Positions 46,300 to 58,326 of a stretch of 64,000 nucleotides of DNA are shown one piece after another. The translations under genes and the position numbers were made by a program. Source of the stretch: Benincasa hispida (lineage: Eukaryota > Streptophyta > Magnoliopsida > Cucurbitales > Cucurbitaceae); the NCBI RefSeq assembly GCF_009727055.1, contig NC_052356.1, forward strand, positions 14,677-78,676, read 5' to 3'. Every line of letters starts with the position of its first letter. Positions within the stretch are counted from its first letter, which is position 1. The notes below the pieces were generated by a model, which worked only from the letters and a program-made list of their open reading frames with translations, searched no databases and was not told the origin of the DNA.

Positions 46300-46640
46300 A
46301 GATGTTATTAAAGTTTAAATTTATTTTTTTATTTTTTTATTTTTTTTATTTCATCAACAATACAACGCTTACCCCAAAACCAAGTTGATAAGCCTTTGCG
46401 GTGCTGATTTTCTTTTTAGTATTCATTCACTAAAATTAGATTCAATGAAAACTAAGGCTGGAAAGTAAATAAATTCAACAAAGCATGAAATTAACGAAAC
46501 TTGAATTGAAGTAGAAGTAAATTCAGAAAGTAGTAAAGACTAATGTAAGAAGCAGTAATAATGCAATAAAGAAAGCAGTAGAGAAAAGCGATAAAAGAAA
46601 GCGATAAAGATAGATGTTAGGGATGCTGATTGAAAAAAAG
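46300..46640. other. Element I non-coding region between gag and array
   Basis: T/A-rich stretch with an ATTTTTTTATTTTTTT run (46320-46350). No supported frame. The segment next to gag (46600-46680) is shared with A1. Confidence 0.6.
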
Positions 46641-48170
46641 TTGTTCAAGGATACCGCAATCCGCATCCTCGTAGGCAGTCAGACTTGCCTGCACAATGTC
46701 ACTACTGACATTGTTCCTTCCCATGAGATCTTGGGGCTTCTGAATTACTTGGCAGCATTCCCGGTGTTCTCTTTCGAAGCTCGACTGCCAGTTGCCCTAC
46801 TTGGACCTCCAAATTCCTTATAGAAGACGTTTGTGATTACATAACCGCATCATTTTTCTCAATGTACTGCTTTAGCAGGGCTTCCAAGGATGATGAATTT
46901 GTAGAGGTGTTTGATGTGAAGGTCGGTTGTGCAATTTCCGTTTGTGACTCTAATTCAGACCCTGGTGAAAAGCTGGAGGATTTCCTTGATTCCTGTAATT
47001 GTTCTGTGAATTCCTCTGGCCTCCCTGATCGTTTTTACCTCCTCAACTGAAGTTGGGGTGATTCCGCCAACCCGAATTATATGTGAGTTTCTATACGGGT
47101 TATTCTGAATGGCGTACATTTGCAAATCCTCGGGTTCAAATGGGCACATTCTCTGTTTGAATGACCCCCCTCGCGCATTGTGCACAGCTAATTGCTGCCA
47201 CTTTGTGCTAGCACATTGGCTTGCGTTGCACCCTGAGAGAGGGTTTCCTTGATTTATCGCCATCGTCTAGGAAGTGAGGTTACTGTGGCCATCTAGGGGC
47301 TAGATGGTCAGTTGTATCAGCCTCCGTACAAATGGCATTTCCTGCTCTTCTTCGTTTCGAGCCTCTTCCCCCATACTCATTATCCATCCAATCATCTGTA
47401 TTTCGCAAAATGCGATCTAAGATGATCTTTGCTTCCGTATACGTCTTGTCCTTGAACCCTCCTGCTGCAGAGGCTCAGCAACTGCTTGCGTTGATCGATC
47501 CAAGCCATTATAAAAGTTTCTATCAGAATGCAATCGGAAATCCCGATGTGCGGACAGTTCTTCACTAACCGTTTGAATCGCACCCAGGCGGTGCTAAGAG
47601 TTTCATATTCCATTTGTTCAAAATTTAACACGTCCCTCCGTCTTCTTGCGTTGACGGCGGGCAGGAAAATTTTCTTCATAAACCTCTCAACCAACTGGTC
47701 CCATGAGTTGATTTCATTTGGCTCTAGTGAATGAGCCCACCTCTTAGCCTCATCCCGCAGTGTATATGAGAAGAGATACAACCTAATTCCTTCAGGAGTC
47801 ACACCAGGTATGGAGAATGTGTTGAACATTTCTACGAATCTGGTCAAGTGAGCATGCGGATCTTCTCCTTGTAGACCTCTGAATTGTCCCGCATTTTGGA
47901 TCATTTGTAGCATGACCGGCTTTATCTCAAACCTTGCATTCTCCTCAACTGCGGGTCTTGAAATTCCGAACAAGAAGTCATATATGTTGGGCGCCGCATA
48001 GTTCCTCATTGGGATATTGCGGTCTGCAGCAAGAAAAACAGGGTCTTGCGCTGGCCGATGTACCCCTTGATTCCCATCGGGCCTCTGTTATTAGCCATGT
48101 TTTCTCTTCTTCACCTAATTCGGTTCTGGTGTGCTCTTGCCCAAATAGTACACTCGATCTCTGGGTCAAC
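46641..48170 (-). pseudogene. Element I gag
   Basis: The best open part, 48009-47392, runs 205 residues: RNYAAPNIYDFLFG, GEDPHAHLTRFVEMFN, AKRWAHSLEPNEINSWDQ, FMKKIFLPAVNARRRRD and WVRFKRLVKNC, a Gypsy capsid domain very close to that of A1. Upstream, 48169-47978 is the N-terminal part in another frame. The knuckle region (47263-46955) keeps YAIQNNPYRN but has lost a Cys. The tail LEALLKQYIEKNDAVM and LPSNSEAPRSHGKEQCQ ends near 46680. Frame changes make it non-functional as it stands. Confidence 0.9.
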
Positions 48171-48295
48171 TTAAAATTCTGGATCAGTCCCAGTACTCAT
48201 AAACCATCAGCCTGCTCTTCGCGATAAACAAACAGTATAGCAGAGACCTGTCCTGCAAAATACCACAAAAATATTCAATACTAACTGTTACCAAT

Positions 48296-48417
48296 TCCTG
48301 GCAACTATGCCAAAAACTTGATAACGTAAAAATATATCTTTTTCTATATCGCTTATGCACTACTGATGAATGGATGAATAATTCAAGTTCTTGTTCCCGG
48401 CAACGGTGCCAAAAACT
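48296..48417 (-). repeat. Duplicated LTR-end/PBS block of element I
   Basis: Two primer-binding sites lie 99 bases apart on the minus strand: TGGCACCGTTGCCGGGA (48395-48411) and TGGCATAGTTGCCAGGA (48296-48312). The sequence between them (48319-48390) is a diverged copy of the last 70 bases of the LTR, including TAGTGCATAA and a TGATAACG terminus. Confidence 0.85.
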
Positions 48418-50175
48418 TGTAATCATAAAATTTGTATTTCTTTATCTATGTGTATTATTATGCACTAATGAATGAAAATGATGATGCTCTATGCGCTCAA
48501 GTGCTTTGCGATAAAGATATTGTTGCGATACTACGTTCTAGGTGTATGCGATGATGATAATATGCTTCGTAGTATGCGATGATGTAGTGCGTGTCACAAG
48601 TTTTCTTGCACTAGAACCAAGTATAATTCCAACACAAGTTTCTCAGATTGACCTGAGGTTGAACATGAGAATTATTGTTGTTATTGTGATACTAATGTGG
48701 TATAAGTGACCGGTTTAACATAAAGAATAAAGAATTGGTTTGTGCAGAAAAGTAAATTGCGATGATAACATAAATGACTAGACTACATATGATACAGGAT
48801 GAGGACTGGCTATGAAGTTGTACAAAAGAATCTAATGAATGCTATGGCAAGTCTTGTGAATGAGTCAGAAAAAGAATGAGTTGAGGGAAAGGACATTGCA
48901 AGTTCATCAATCTCGTTATGGACGCAATTGAGATTTTGTTTTTCCTTGGTTTACACCTTTCAGTGATCGGCCGCATTCCCATATGTCTATGGTGAAACAG
49001 GGATGAACGTAATGAACGCAATGTTGTTTCTATCTCTAGAAATACTTCTCGCTTTAGTTAACGCATTCTTCCAACCTTTTCTCGATAGGCGAAATGACAT
49101 CTTCACTTCTGCTCTCACAGGTGAAGATGTTGTCGAGCATGCTTTAGCTAAACTCAGCCGATTTCCTTAACAAGGATTAACTCACTCGCTTAATCCTTCC
49201 CCTTTACCCAAGGAATTAGTGACACATGATGGAGAAAATGGATGAGAAAAGTGTGGAAAAGAACAGAGAGATGATAATGATTACGATAATGATATTTAAT
49301 TCTAAAGATCAGCGTTTGATACATTATTATGAATGAAAGATTAAAGAAAGATGAACACAGTAGATGAATGAAAGATAGAAACAAATACGGAAAGAATGTC
49401 TATGTCTTGACACAGATCCCGATTGGAGACATTGTGCTTGCCGTCGTGTGGATGAAATGGAGTGGAAAGCTTCCCTCTCAGGTTTGCTTTCCAAGTAGAA
49501 GTGACCTCTCACACAGAGCTTCTTCTTCTGTAATGGAAAGAATTTCTTGCTCAGAGACTCACCTTTCAGCCTTGTCTCGTCGTTCTCCCAGATTTTCTCT
49601 GTAATGTCTCTTCAGACCAGCCTCCTTTACATTGAATTCAAGGAAGCTATTTATAGACGTCGGCTCTTGTATTGGTGGTCCAACTTTGTAATTCTGATAA
49701 TTCCTGCCATGGCATAATGGAAATGTTCGCTCTGCTCCACGATCAATTTGTCAAAATCGTACAACAGAAAAGCTATACAATTGTCAGAGGCCCGCGAATG
49801 CGTTGCTCTTCACATCTTCGATCGATTGCCGCATATAGTGTAGTTGTTTTGATTACCACATGTGGTGTAAATGCTTGAATCCATGATCGATCGTCACATG
49901 TGCTGCAATTGCATTGATCTTTTTCTGTTCTTGATCAATTGCTGTTGATCATTTTTGTCCTCAAGCAATTAAAGCATGCAGTGACCTATTTCCTGCAAAG
50001 CAAAGACTTTGACATTCCATTTCGCCATCGCAATGGGGTTAGTGGGTGTGTTCATGACAGTTAACAATTTTCGTATTTCTAAGCCAATTTCTATACTATT
50101 GACGCAATTTTTCCTTCTTTTTGCCCCATAATCTAAATAAAAAAGCATAATAACTAGTATTTCTACAAGCTATCA
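48418..50175 (-). repeat. Element I 5' LTR
   Basis: 1,758 bp on the minus strand from TGATAGCTTG (50175) to ATGATTACA (48418), with the TATA box CTATAAATA at 49648-49656 (minus). It is a diverged relative of the family-A LTRs. The plus-strand open frames within it are incidental. Confidence 0.88.
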
Positions 50176-51270
50176 GTCGATGATCCAACAGCTTTACTCG
50201 ATGCTCTCCTGGATGTTACTCGATTCTCTTCAATTTGTTAATTTTTCTTGTAAGTTTTTTTCTTTTTAGCACAATTTTCTTGTAATGACTCCAAAATACT
50301 TCAGGGATCGTTTAATCCTACAAAATTAACAATTAAAGCAAATAATCAACACAATTCTGGGGGAATTAACATGAAAAATATACATCCTTTAAAAACCTAA
50401 CACATACAAAAATTGATTAATCTTGAGTTGTCAATTCATTCTTAATCAATTTTATTTGAAATCTTAACAAGAACATTCAAAAGAAAGTAACTACATGAAA
50501 GAAATTCAAAGAAAAGTCTCAAGAAAGTGTCAATCTGCATAATTCCCCAAGAAAAAGAATTACCTACTCATAGATAGTGAAATTCTTCAAGAAATCAATT
50601 GATAGTTGCATAATTGGTACAATAATTGAATACAACTTGACAGAATCTCTCCGAAATTTACAAGAATAGCTCTGTAATTTCAAATTCTCTCTCTAAAAAT
50701 TGAAGTTCCCCTCCTATTTTTTTTCTGAAAATGAAACAATTGTACTTATATCTACAGATGTAGCGTTACGACGCCAAGGCTAGTGTTGCAATGCTAAATC
50801 ATAAAAAAAAAAAAAAAACCAAGAAGCGTTGGGCTAACATTGCAATGTTGCGCTGACACTCGATTGAACAAGGCGCCCGTGTGCATGTAGACGATTCCGT
50901 CAATCTCCATAGCATTGTGATCCTGGGTGAAGCATTGCGACGCTGTCTGTATTTGCAGAAAATAGGTGCAGTCTATCTTCTAGCGTCGAGCTAGCGTTAG
51001 GCTCAGTGTTGTAAGGAGCACAGTGACGCTACAAGCATTGCTGAAGTATTTTGAATTGTTCCCCTTGAGGAGCAAAGTGGTAATTTGTCCTTGATCTTCT
51101 TGTCAAGTGGTTTTTTGGTGTCATGTGGCTTGAATTAGCTTCAATTCTTTCGAAATAACTTCGTTTGAGTCAGGATTGGAATTTACCTACAAATAGACAT
51201 TTTAAGCAAACAAATATGATAAAATTTAGGGTTTTAATATAGAAACGATAGTCTTTTACAAGACCTATCA
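50176..51270 (-). repeat. Family-G Gypsy-type LTR, inner end cut
   Basis: On the minus strand it starts TGATAGGTCTTG at 51270 with a hairpin (GATA-GTCTT/AAGAC-TATC). A TATAAGTA-type TATA box lies near 50745-50755. The region 50760-51060 is full of GCGTTGC/GCAACGCT words. The other end is lost at the element I border. An A-run lies at about 50802-50818. Confidence 0.7.
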
Positions 51271-52069
51271 CATAGTAGAGGATGTTTTGTTGAGAGTTGG
51301 AGAATTAATTTTTACAGTTGATTTTTACATTTTGACAATGGATGAACCATACTCTACTTCTTCTTCTAATATTTTACTTGGTAGACCCTTCATAAAAATT
51401 GGAAGCACTAGAATTGATGTAGATAAGGGGTCTTTATCGGTAGAATTTGATGGAGAGGTGAAATCTTTCAATATATACCCATGAAATTTCCAGAGGAGTA
51501 TTATTATCTTTGCTCCATAGACACATATGATGAAATTGATCACATTGTTGATTCCATGTTATATAAAAGTTCTAATTGTTTGGCAGCCCCTTCTATTGAC
51601 ACTATGGTTTTGATTTGACTACTCATAATTCTTCTCATGCATCTCTTCACTTTTATGACCATGATAATTCAAATAAAAAATATGTTTCTAATTCTTCACT
51701 TCAATTTTTTGAAAAGAATGAATCTTCTTCAAAAGATGATAATGATAATTCTTTCAACAACAAATTTTGCCAAAATGTAAATATATTAAAAGTAGATTCA
51801 AATTTGCAAAACAAAATTTGTATAAATGAAAAACCTTTAACTGATAATTCAAATTCAAAATTCAACTGTAATATCAAATACAAAAACAAAGCTTCTAATC
51901 TTTGCTTCATTTTCAATGTGCAAGTAAAAGGGATTGAGCCCAAAGCTCTAACATCTCCAAAGAAGAGCAAGAGCTTGGGAAGTTCTTTCAAAAACCCAAA
52001 GAAGCATAAACTTAAGAAGATCGAAAATCTTTCATGTTCCCTGAAAAATACAAAAATCTTCAAGGTGAA
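51271..52069 (+). pseudogene. Gypsy protease C-terminal fragment
   Basis: It begins abruptly in frame with IVEDVLLRVGELIF and continues VDFYILTMDEPYS, ILLGRPFIKIGSTRIDVDKGSLSVEFDGEV and FNIYP, the C-terminal half of an Athila/Tat-type aspartic protease. After the stop at 51482 an Asn/Ser/Lys-rich linker is open at 51615-52100. The catalytic Asp side is missing. The fragment is bounded by LTR G on the left and by the second family-C element on the right. Confidence 0.85.
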
Positions 52070-54036
52070 TGATGATGGGCAGAAATCCAAGTTATTGTAG
52101 GCCTTTTATTTAGAATTATGAGGACTGTTAAGTAGAATTTGCGATGATTATACAAAGAATTTAAGAGAAAATGAGTTTACATCAATCAGCATTAAGAATC
52201 TCGGCTAACCCACTATTATGCATTACTTTGTGTCCAATTGTCTATTTTTGTAGCTAATGCAGGAATCGATCACATGTGGTGAATCTCACCATCGCAGAGG
52301 CGTCTCATACGCTCGACACATGGATGTTACGGCCATTAATCGCATGCGTCCATCACATAGAGGTTGCAGCTACAGAGTATAACCATAATAGAGGGATGAC
52401 CACAAGGGTGGTGGAATGCGATGATACTTCAGAAAACAAGCATGAACACATACCTTGGGAGTATCAAAAGCTAATGTTGACATTTCACCTACCACGCCGT
52501 TAGTAGTAGAGATTCAGAGAAGGTTCATCACGCCGTTAGTTGCAGAATTTCAGAGAAGGACCATTACTGCTGTTGGCGATCAAACTCTATAAATAGAAGC
52601 CTTGGAGCACAACTTTAGATATCTGAGCTTCTACCGTCGGGCAGATCCTTGTGATCCAGACAAAAGCACAAGAGGATATTCTTGAGAGTTCTTCATTCCT
52701 CCTACCCTTTCGAGTGACGATCGAAGCTCTGCCAGAGATAGATCTTGAGAGAGACTACTCCACTGGCCATCCATGGCACCACTGGCAGCCTTGACATACA
52801 TCTGATTGACGCAAGATATTGCCCATCTGGCCCACCATATCTCTTATATCTCTGTATTGTATTACATTGTGGCTTAAGAGATTAATACATTTTGTGATCA
52901 ATGCATTTCCCTATTTCCTTCGATTCCATCTTCTTTTTCTCCTCATCCTTTACTTTTACTACAAAGACTAAGTAAGATTGCTAAGAGAATCGCATACTCA
53001 ATCTTGCGGCGTAGACATGTGAAGCAAGTAACAAACCACCGAGAGGTGTGCATTGCCCGAGTGTTGTGAAAAAATCCTATTTGCTTAGTGTGATATTGTA
53101 GCAATGCTTGTCTGTGAGCTGGTCAGCGGTAGCTAACTGCCCGGGAGGGTAAATGGTGGAACGCATTAAGGAAAATAAGCAATGTTCCTAGAGATAGGAA
53201 TAATCTTACGTCAACCATGTTTATGTGATTACCTTGTCTTATGAGTGCATCATTCATCATTTAGACATACTTGAGAGAGTAGTCTAAAGACTAAATCTAG
53301 GCTTGAGAGAGTCAGATTGGATCGCATAGGCAAGAATAGAGGCTTAGAGATATAAACTCTGTTTGCTATCTCACAGCGTATGCACCCTATAGGTACGATA
53401 TGGTGGTATGCGGTCATCTTGTTTATGTGTGGGAGCATGTGAGCAACAATAGAAACTTAGACAGGGGAGCGGTTTGATTTCGTGCAACGCCCTCGCAGCA
53501 GGAAGAGGGCAGGCCTCTCGACACTATCACATATACATCGCATGCATTTTTGTCAAGTGTGTGTAGCATAATCATATAGCTTGCATTGGCTGGCGTTACA
53601 TTTGTGATTAAGCTAAGTGTTGCGGTGAAGTCATCCTCGCCATTTTATCTATTTTTCCATGCATTTTATTATGCGTTGATAGTTTTCGTGTCTCTATCTC
53701 TTATAGTCATATTTCCACTGCTTAATCTGTTAGTTAAGAGTAGGAGTGGCGCATAGCCCATAACCTTCAATATTCTTTTATTCTTCATCGTAAACACTTT
53801 ACTTCATAACATTTAGCTACAAGTCCCTGAGTTCGACCTCATATCACCCGAAAAACTTACGATCTCGTTATACTTGGCGAGAGAGCAAGAAAACTTGTGG
53901 CAGGAACGAAACGCATGGTCATCACATAGGTTATTAAACGCATTTTGCATATATCCTAGATGAACGCATGACCAGCAACGCATGGAGAACCAACAATGAA
54001 TGCATATTTATTTACCTCCATTTTCCCATACCATCA
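52070..54036 (+). repeat. Element C2 5' LTR
   Basis: 1,967 bp from TGATGATGGG to ATACCATCA, with the TATA box CTATAAATA at 52587-52595. Upstream of it are two copies of a CGCCGTTAG ... AGAGAAGG module (52495-52565). A GC-rich stretch at about 53462-53515 is absent from the matching place in the 3' LTR. The frame at 52276-52503 recurs in other copies but is not called a gene. Confidence 0.92.
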
Positions 54037-55538
54037 AGTTTTTGGCATCGTTGCCGGGGACTTGGCAGCTACTAGTTTGTTGAGTTTTGTGTTTTGTAGG
54101 CACCCTTTTTACCTTGGGAGTATTGTAACTTGTGCGACCAAGTTGCAAACAATATTTGAAGTGTAGGCGATGCGCCGAAAGCCAGTATTTACCCGAGATA
54201 AAAAGGCCATCAATTGCATGAGCTGAAGGTAGTTATAAGTGTGTGATGACCAACATGCGTCCAACAATTGCCGGAAGTTCCAATGGTCAGGATAAGCTTC
54301 TTAACCCAAGCAGTTGAGATCAATCTCCTGCATGGAAGACTCCTTGCGATGACCTCACTCCCATTTTTCCAGAGACGTCTTCTACTCTATCTTTACCTTT
54401 CTTTCTTAGCTTAGTGTATTTTAATTATTGTTGTTTTGGATATGCAGCTGCTTTCTTGGATGTGGTGCATTCGCTCCTTATAGGTGCAACAATAATGCTC
54501 CTCGATGCACAGTTACAATGGAAGAATCCTCCCCATCATTCAATGCATGGCTTTGACCGCATGAATTCTAAAGCATGGTCGCAAGTGTTATTCTACTCAA
54601 AGGTTTTTTACTTGTTATCTTGCATGCATTATCTTTTTGAAATTCTCTTTTACCCCCTTACCTACCTTTGCATTGATATATTGGCATCCATGATGGTATT
54701 TATAATTCACTACATCTGCTAACTAAACATCGCAAGGTTCACATCACTTTTAATAACCTCCTCAAAGAATGACAGTCTAAGTTTTGTTATGTATAAACCT
54801 CTACTCAAACATTTGTTGTCGCCTTCCTGATAAGTTTAACTTTAGCTTTTCGGCGAGAATGCTGTTGATCTCTAGCAGTGGTCCCAAAAAAATGCATTTA
54901 TCACATTGCGATGCTATAAAAAAAATATAATAATAAAAAAAATGTTTGGGAATAAAAACTTCACTGTCAGCGCAAAGAGGAAACTCAAGCTGATAAGAGT
55001 TAAGTTGTGAAAGACACTTACTCATAGTTAGATACTTCACATGACACCCATGCAGGTAAGCCAAAATGAAAGTAAGTGGTCATGATCGACCCATAAGAGC
55101 AACTCCTCTGTCTGGCGCAAGCCCAAATTAAGTCAAGGCAAGTGTTGAGTTGCATATGGCACACAACCGAGGTTGGCTGTCTGCATGACACTCGTGGGGG
55201 CAAGCTAAAATGAAAAGCGTAACCAGGTTCAACGCCACATGCTAATAATAAATCGCAGAACTTAAATTGTTTTGAATGAACACATTGTTGAAAGCTAAAA
55301 GCAAAGTTGCAGAGCATGAGTAAAAAGTTTTTTAGCAGAGGCTTGCCAAATTTAAGCTTAGAAAATTTCTCTTTCAAGAAGTAGCCGAGTTGAGGAAAGC
55401 ATTGTTGCCATGGTTAGAGATATGAGTAAATTATATTCTGAGAGCCTGGTCATCGCAAAGGAAAGCCAGAGGGTGAATTATGAATTTCTTGAGTATAAGG
55501 CATGCTTGAAGACAAGCATGATTCTAAGTTTGGGGGTG
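54037..55538 (+). other. Element C2 internal region, non-coding
   Basis: PBS TGGCATCGTTGCCGGGGA at 54043-54060, very close to the tRNA-Asp complement. It is followed by a leader matching element C, the paired 45-nt motif (55025-55070 and 55170-55214), a perfect 8-bp hairpin with AAGA loop (55501-55520) and the PPT TAAGTTTGGGGGTG (55525-55538). The open frames at 54414-54722 and on the minus strand at 54801-55377 have no recognisable domain. Confidence 0.88.
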
Positions 55539-58326
55539 TGATGATGGGCAAAAATGCAAGTTATTGTAGGCCTTTTATTCATAATTATGAAAGCTGTTAA
55601 GTAGAATTTGCGATGATTGTACTAAGAATTTATGAGAAAATGAGCTTACATCGATCAGCATAAAGAATCTTGGCTAACCCACTATTATCGTTACTTTGCA
55701 TCCAATTGTCTATTTTTGTAGCTAACATAGGAATCGATTGCATGCGGTGAATCTCGCCATCACAGAGGCGTCACATACGTGATCGCATATGCTCGACTCA
55801 TGGATGTTGTGGCCATTAACCGCATGCGTCCATCACATAGAGGTTGCAGCTACAGAGTATAACCATAATAGAGGGATGACCGCAAGGGTGGTGGAATGTG
55901 ATGATACTTTGGAAACCAAGCATGAACGCATACCTTGGGAGTATCAAAAGGTGATGTTGACATTTCACCTACCACGTCGCTAGTAGCAGAGATTCAGAGC
56001 AGGTTCATCATGTAGTTAGCTGCAGAATTTCAGAGAAGGACCATTAATGCTATCGGTAATCGAACTCTATAAATAGAAGCCTTGGAGCACAACTTCAGAT
56101 ATCTGAGCTTCTGCCTTCGGGCAGATCCTTGTGATTCAGACAAAAGCATGAGAGGATATTCTTGAGAGTTCTTCATTCCTCCTACCCTTCCGAGTGACGA
56201 CCGGAGCTCCGCCGGAGATAGATCTTGGGAGAGACTACTCCACCGCCCATCCATGGCACCACCGGCAGCCTTGACACACATCTGATGGACGTAAGACATT
56301 GCCCATCTGGCCCTCCATATCACTTCTATCTCTGTATTGTATTACATTGTGGCTTAAGAGGTTAATACATTTTGTGATCAATGCATTTCCCTATTTCCTT
56401 CGATTCCATGTTATTTTTCTCCTCATCATTTACTTTCACTGCAAAGACTAAGTAAGGTTGCTAAGAGGATCGCATACTCAATCTTGCGGCGTAGACATAT
56501 GAAGCAAGTAGCAAACCACCGAGAGGTGTGCGTTGCACAAGTGTTGTGAGAAAATCCTATTTGCTTAGTATGATGCTGTAGCAATGCTTGTCTGTGAGCT
56601 GATCAGCGGTAGCTAACTGCCCACTATTATGCGTTACTTTGCGTCCAATTGTCTATTTTTGTAGCTAACGCAGGAATCGACCGTATGCGGTGAATCTCGC
56701 CATCGTAGAGGTGTTGCATATACGATCGCATACGCTCGACGCATGGATGTTGCAGCCATTAACCGCATGCCTCCATTGCATAGAGGTTGCGGCTACAGAG
56801 TATAACCATAATAGAGGGATGACTGCAAGGGTGGTGGAATGCGATTATATTTCAGAAACCAAACATGAACGCATACCTTGGGAGTATCAAAAGGTGATGT
56901 CGAAATTTCACCTACCACGCCGTTAGCAGCAGAGATTCATAGTAGGTCCATCACCCAGTTAGCTGCAGAATTTCAGAGAAGGACCATTAATGCTATCGGT
57001 AATAAAACTCTATAAATAGAAGCCTTGGAGCACGATATCTAAGCTTCTTCCTACAAAAGTGTGAGAGGATATTCTTGAGAGTTCTTCATTCCTCCTACCC
57101 TTCCGAGTGACGACTGGAGCACCATCGGAGATAAATCTTGAGAGAGACTGCTCCATCGCCTATCCATGGCACCACCGACAGCCTTGACACACATCTGATA
57201 GATGCAAGACATTGCCCATCTGGCTCTCCATATCTCTTCTATCTCTGTATTGTATTACATTGTGGCTTAAGAGGTTAATACATTTTGTGATCAATGCATT
57301 TCCCTATTTCCTTCGATTCCATCTTCTTTTTCTCCTCATCCTTTACTTTCACTGCAAAGACTAAGTAAGATTGCTAAGAGTATTGCATACTCAATCTTGC
57401 AGTGTAGACATATGAAGCAAGTAGCAAACTACCGAGAGGTGTGCATTGCGCGAATGTTGTGAGAAAATCCTATTTGCTTAGTGTGATGCTGTAGCAATGC
57501 TTGTCAGTGAGCTGATCAGCGGTATCTAACTGCCCGGGAGGGTAAGTGGTGGAATGCGTTAAGCAAAATAAGCAATGTTCCTAGAGATAGGAATAATCTT
57601 ACGTCAACCTTGTTTATGTGATTACCTTTTCTTATGAGCGCATCATTCATCATTTAGGCATACTTGAGAGAGCAGTCTAAAGACCAAATCTAGACTTGAG
57701 AGAGTCAGATTGGATCGCATAGGCGAAAATAGAGGCTTAGAGATAAGCTCTGTTTGCTATCTCACAGTGTATGCACCCTATAGGTAGGATATGGTGGTCT
57801 GCGGTCATCTTGTTTATGTGTGGGAGCATGTGAGCAAGAATAGAGACTTAGACATAAGTCCTCTCGACACTATCACATATACATCGCATGCGTCTTTGTC
57901 AAGTGTGTGTAGCATAATTGCATAGCTTGCGCTGGCTGGGGTTACCCTTGCGATCAAGCTAAGAGTTGCGGTGAAGTCATCCTCGCCATTTATCTATTTC
58001 CCATGCATTTTATTAATAGTTTCTGTGTCTCTATCTCTCATAGTCATACTTCGACTGCTTAATCTGTTAGTTAGGAGTAGGAGTGGCGCATATCCCATAA
58101 CCTTCAATATTCTTTTATTCTTCGCCGTAAACACTTTACTTCATAAAATTTAGCTACAAGTCCCTGAGTTCGACCTCAGATCACCGAGAAACTTAGGATC
58201 TCGTTATACTTGGCGAGAGAGCAAGAAAACTTGTGGCAGGAACGGAACGCATGGTCATCGCATAGGTTGTTAAACGCATTTTGCATATCCCTTAGATCAA
58301 CACATGACCAATGACGCATGGAGAAC
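55539..58326 (+). repeat. Element C2 3' LTR with internal duplication, end missing
   Basis: Starts TGATGATGGG. A segment is present twice in tandem, 55681-56622 and 56623-57535, period 942, each with its own TATA box (56067-56075 and 57010-57018). The LTR then continues normally to GAGAAC (58326), where it joins unrelated LTR sequence. The last 45 or so bases are missing. Confidence 0.9.

Larger units (their letters stand above)
44391..50175 (-). mobile_element. Element I, gag-only Gypsy element, 3' end missing
   Basis: On the minus strand: LTR 50175-48418, PBS, gag (about 48170-46640), a 60-bp repeat array, an internal TATA promoter (45805-45815) and a second lysine/glutamate-rich frame down to 44394. 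No pol is present. The gag-to-non-coding junction is the same as in A1. The element's own PPT, paired motif and 3' LTR are not found; it runs into the internal remnant of family H, whose LTR is unrelated, so the join is a recombination or deletion. Confidence 0.8.
52070..58326 (+). mobile_element. Second family-C element (C2), coding-deficient
   Basis: 5' LTR 52070-54036, PBS, internal 54037-55538, PPT, and 3' LTR from 55539 that is cut at 58326. It has the same layout as element C on the other strand and again no gag or pol. The left target would be GTGAA (52065-52069); the right partner is lost with the end of the 3' LTR. Confidence 0.88.

Noticed and set aside
52276..52503. A 75-residue frame in the family-C LTR that recurs at 55789, 56690 and on the minus strand at 23361
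   Set aside because: The copies differ by changes at all codon positions, the N-terminus shifts with a 12-base indel, and the frame is closed in the LTR at 25042-27032. It stays open because the LTRs are similar, not through visible selection on a protein.
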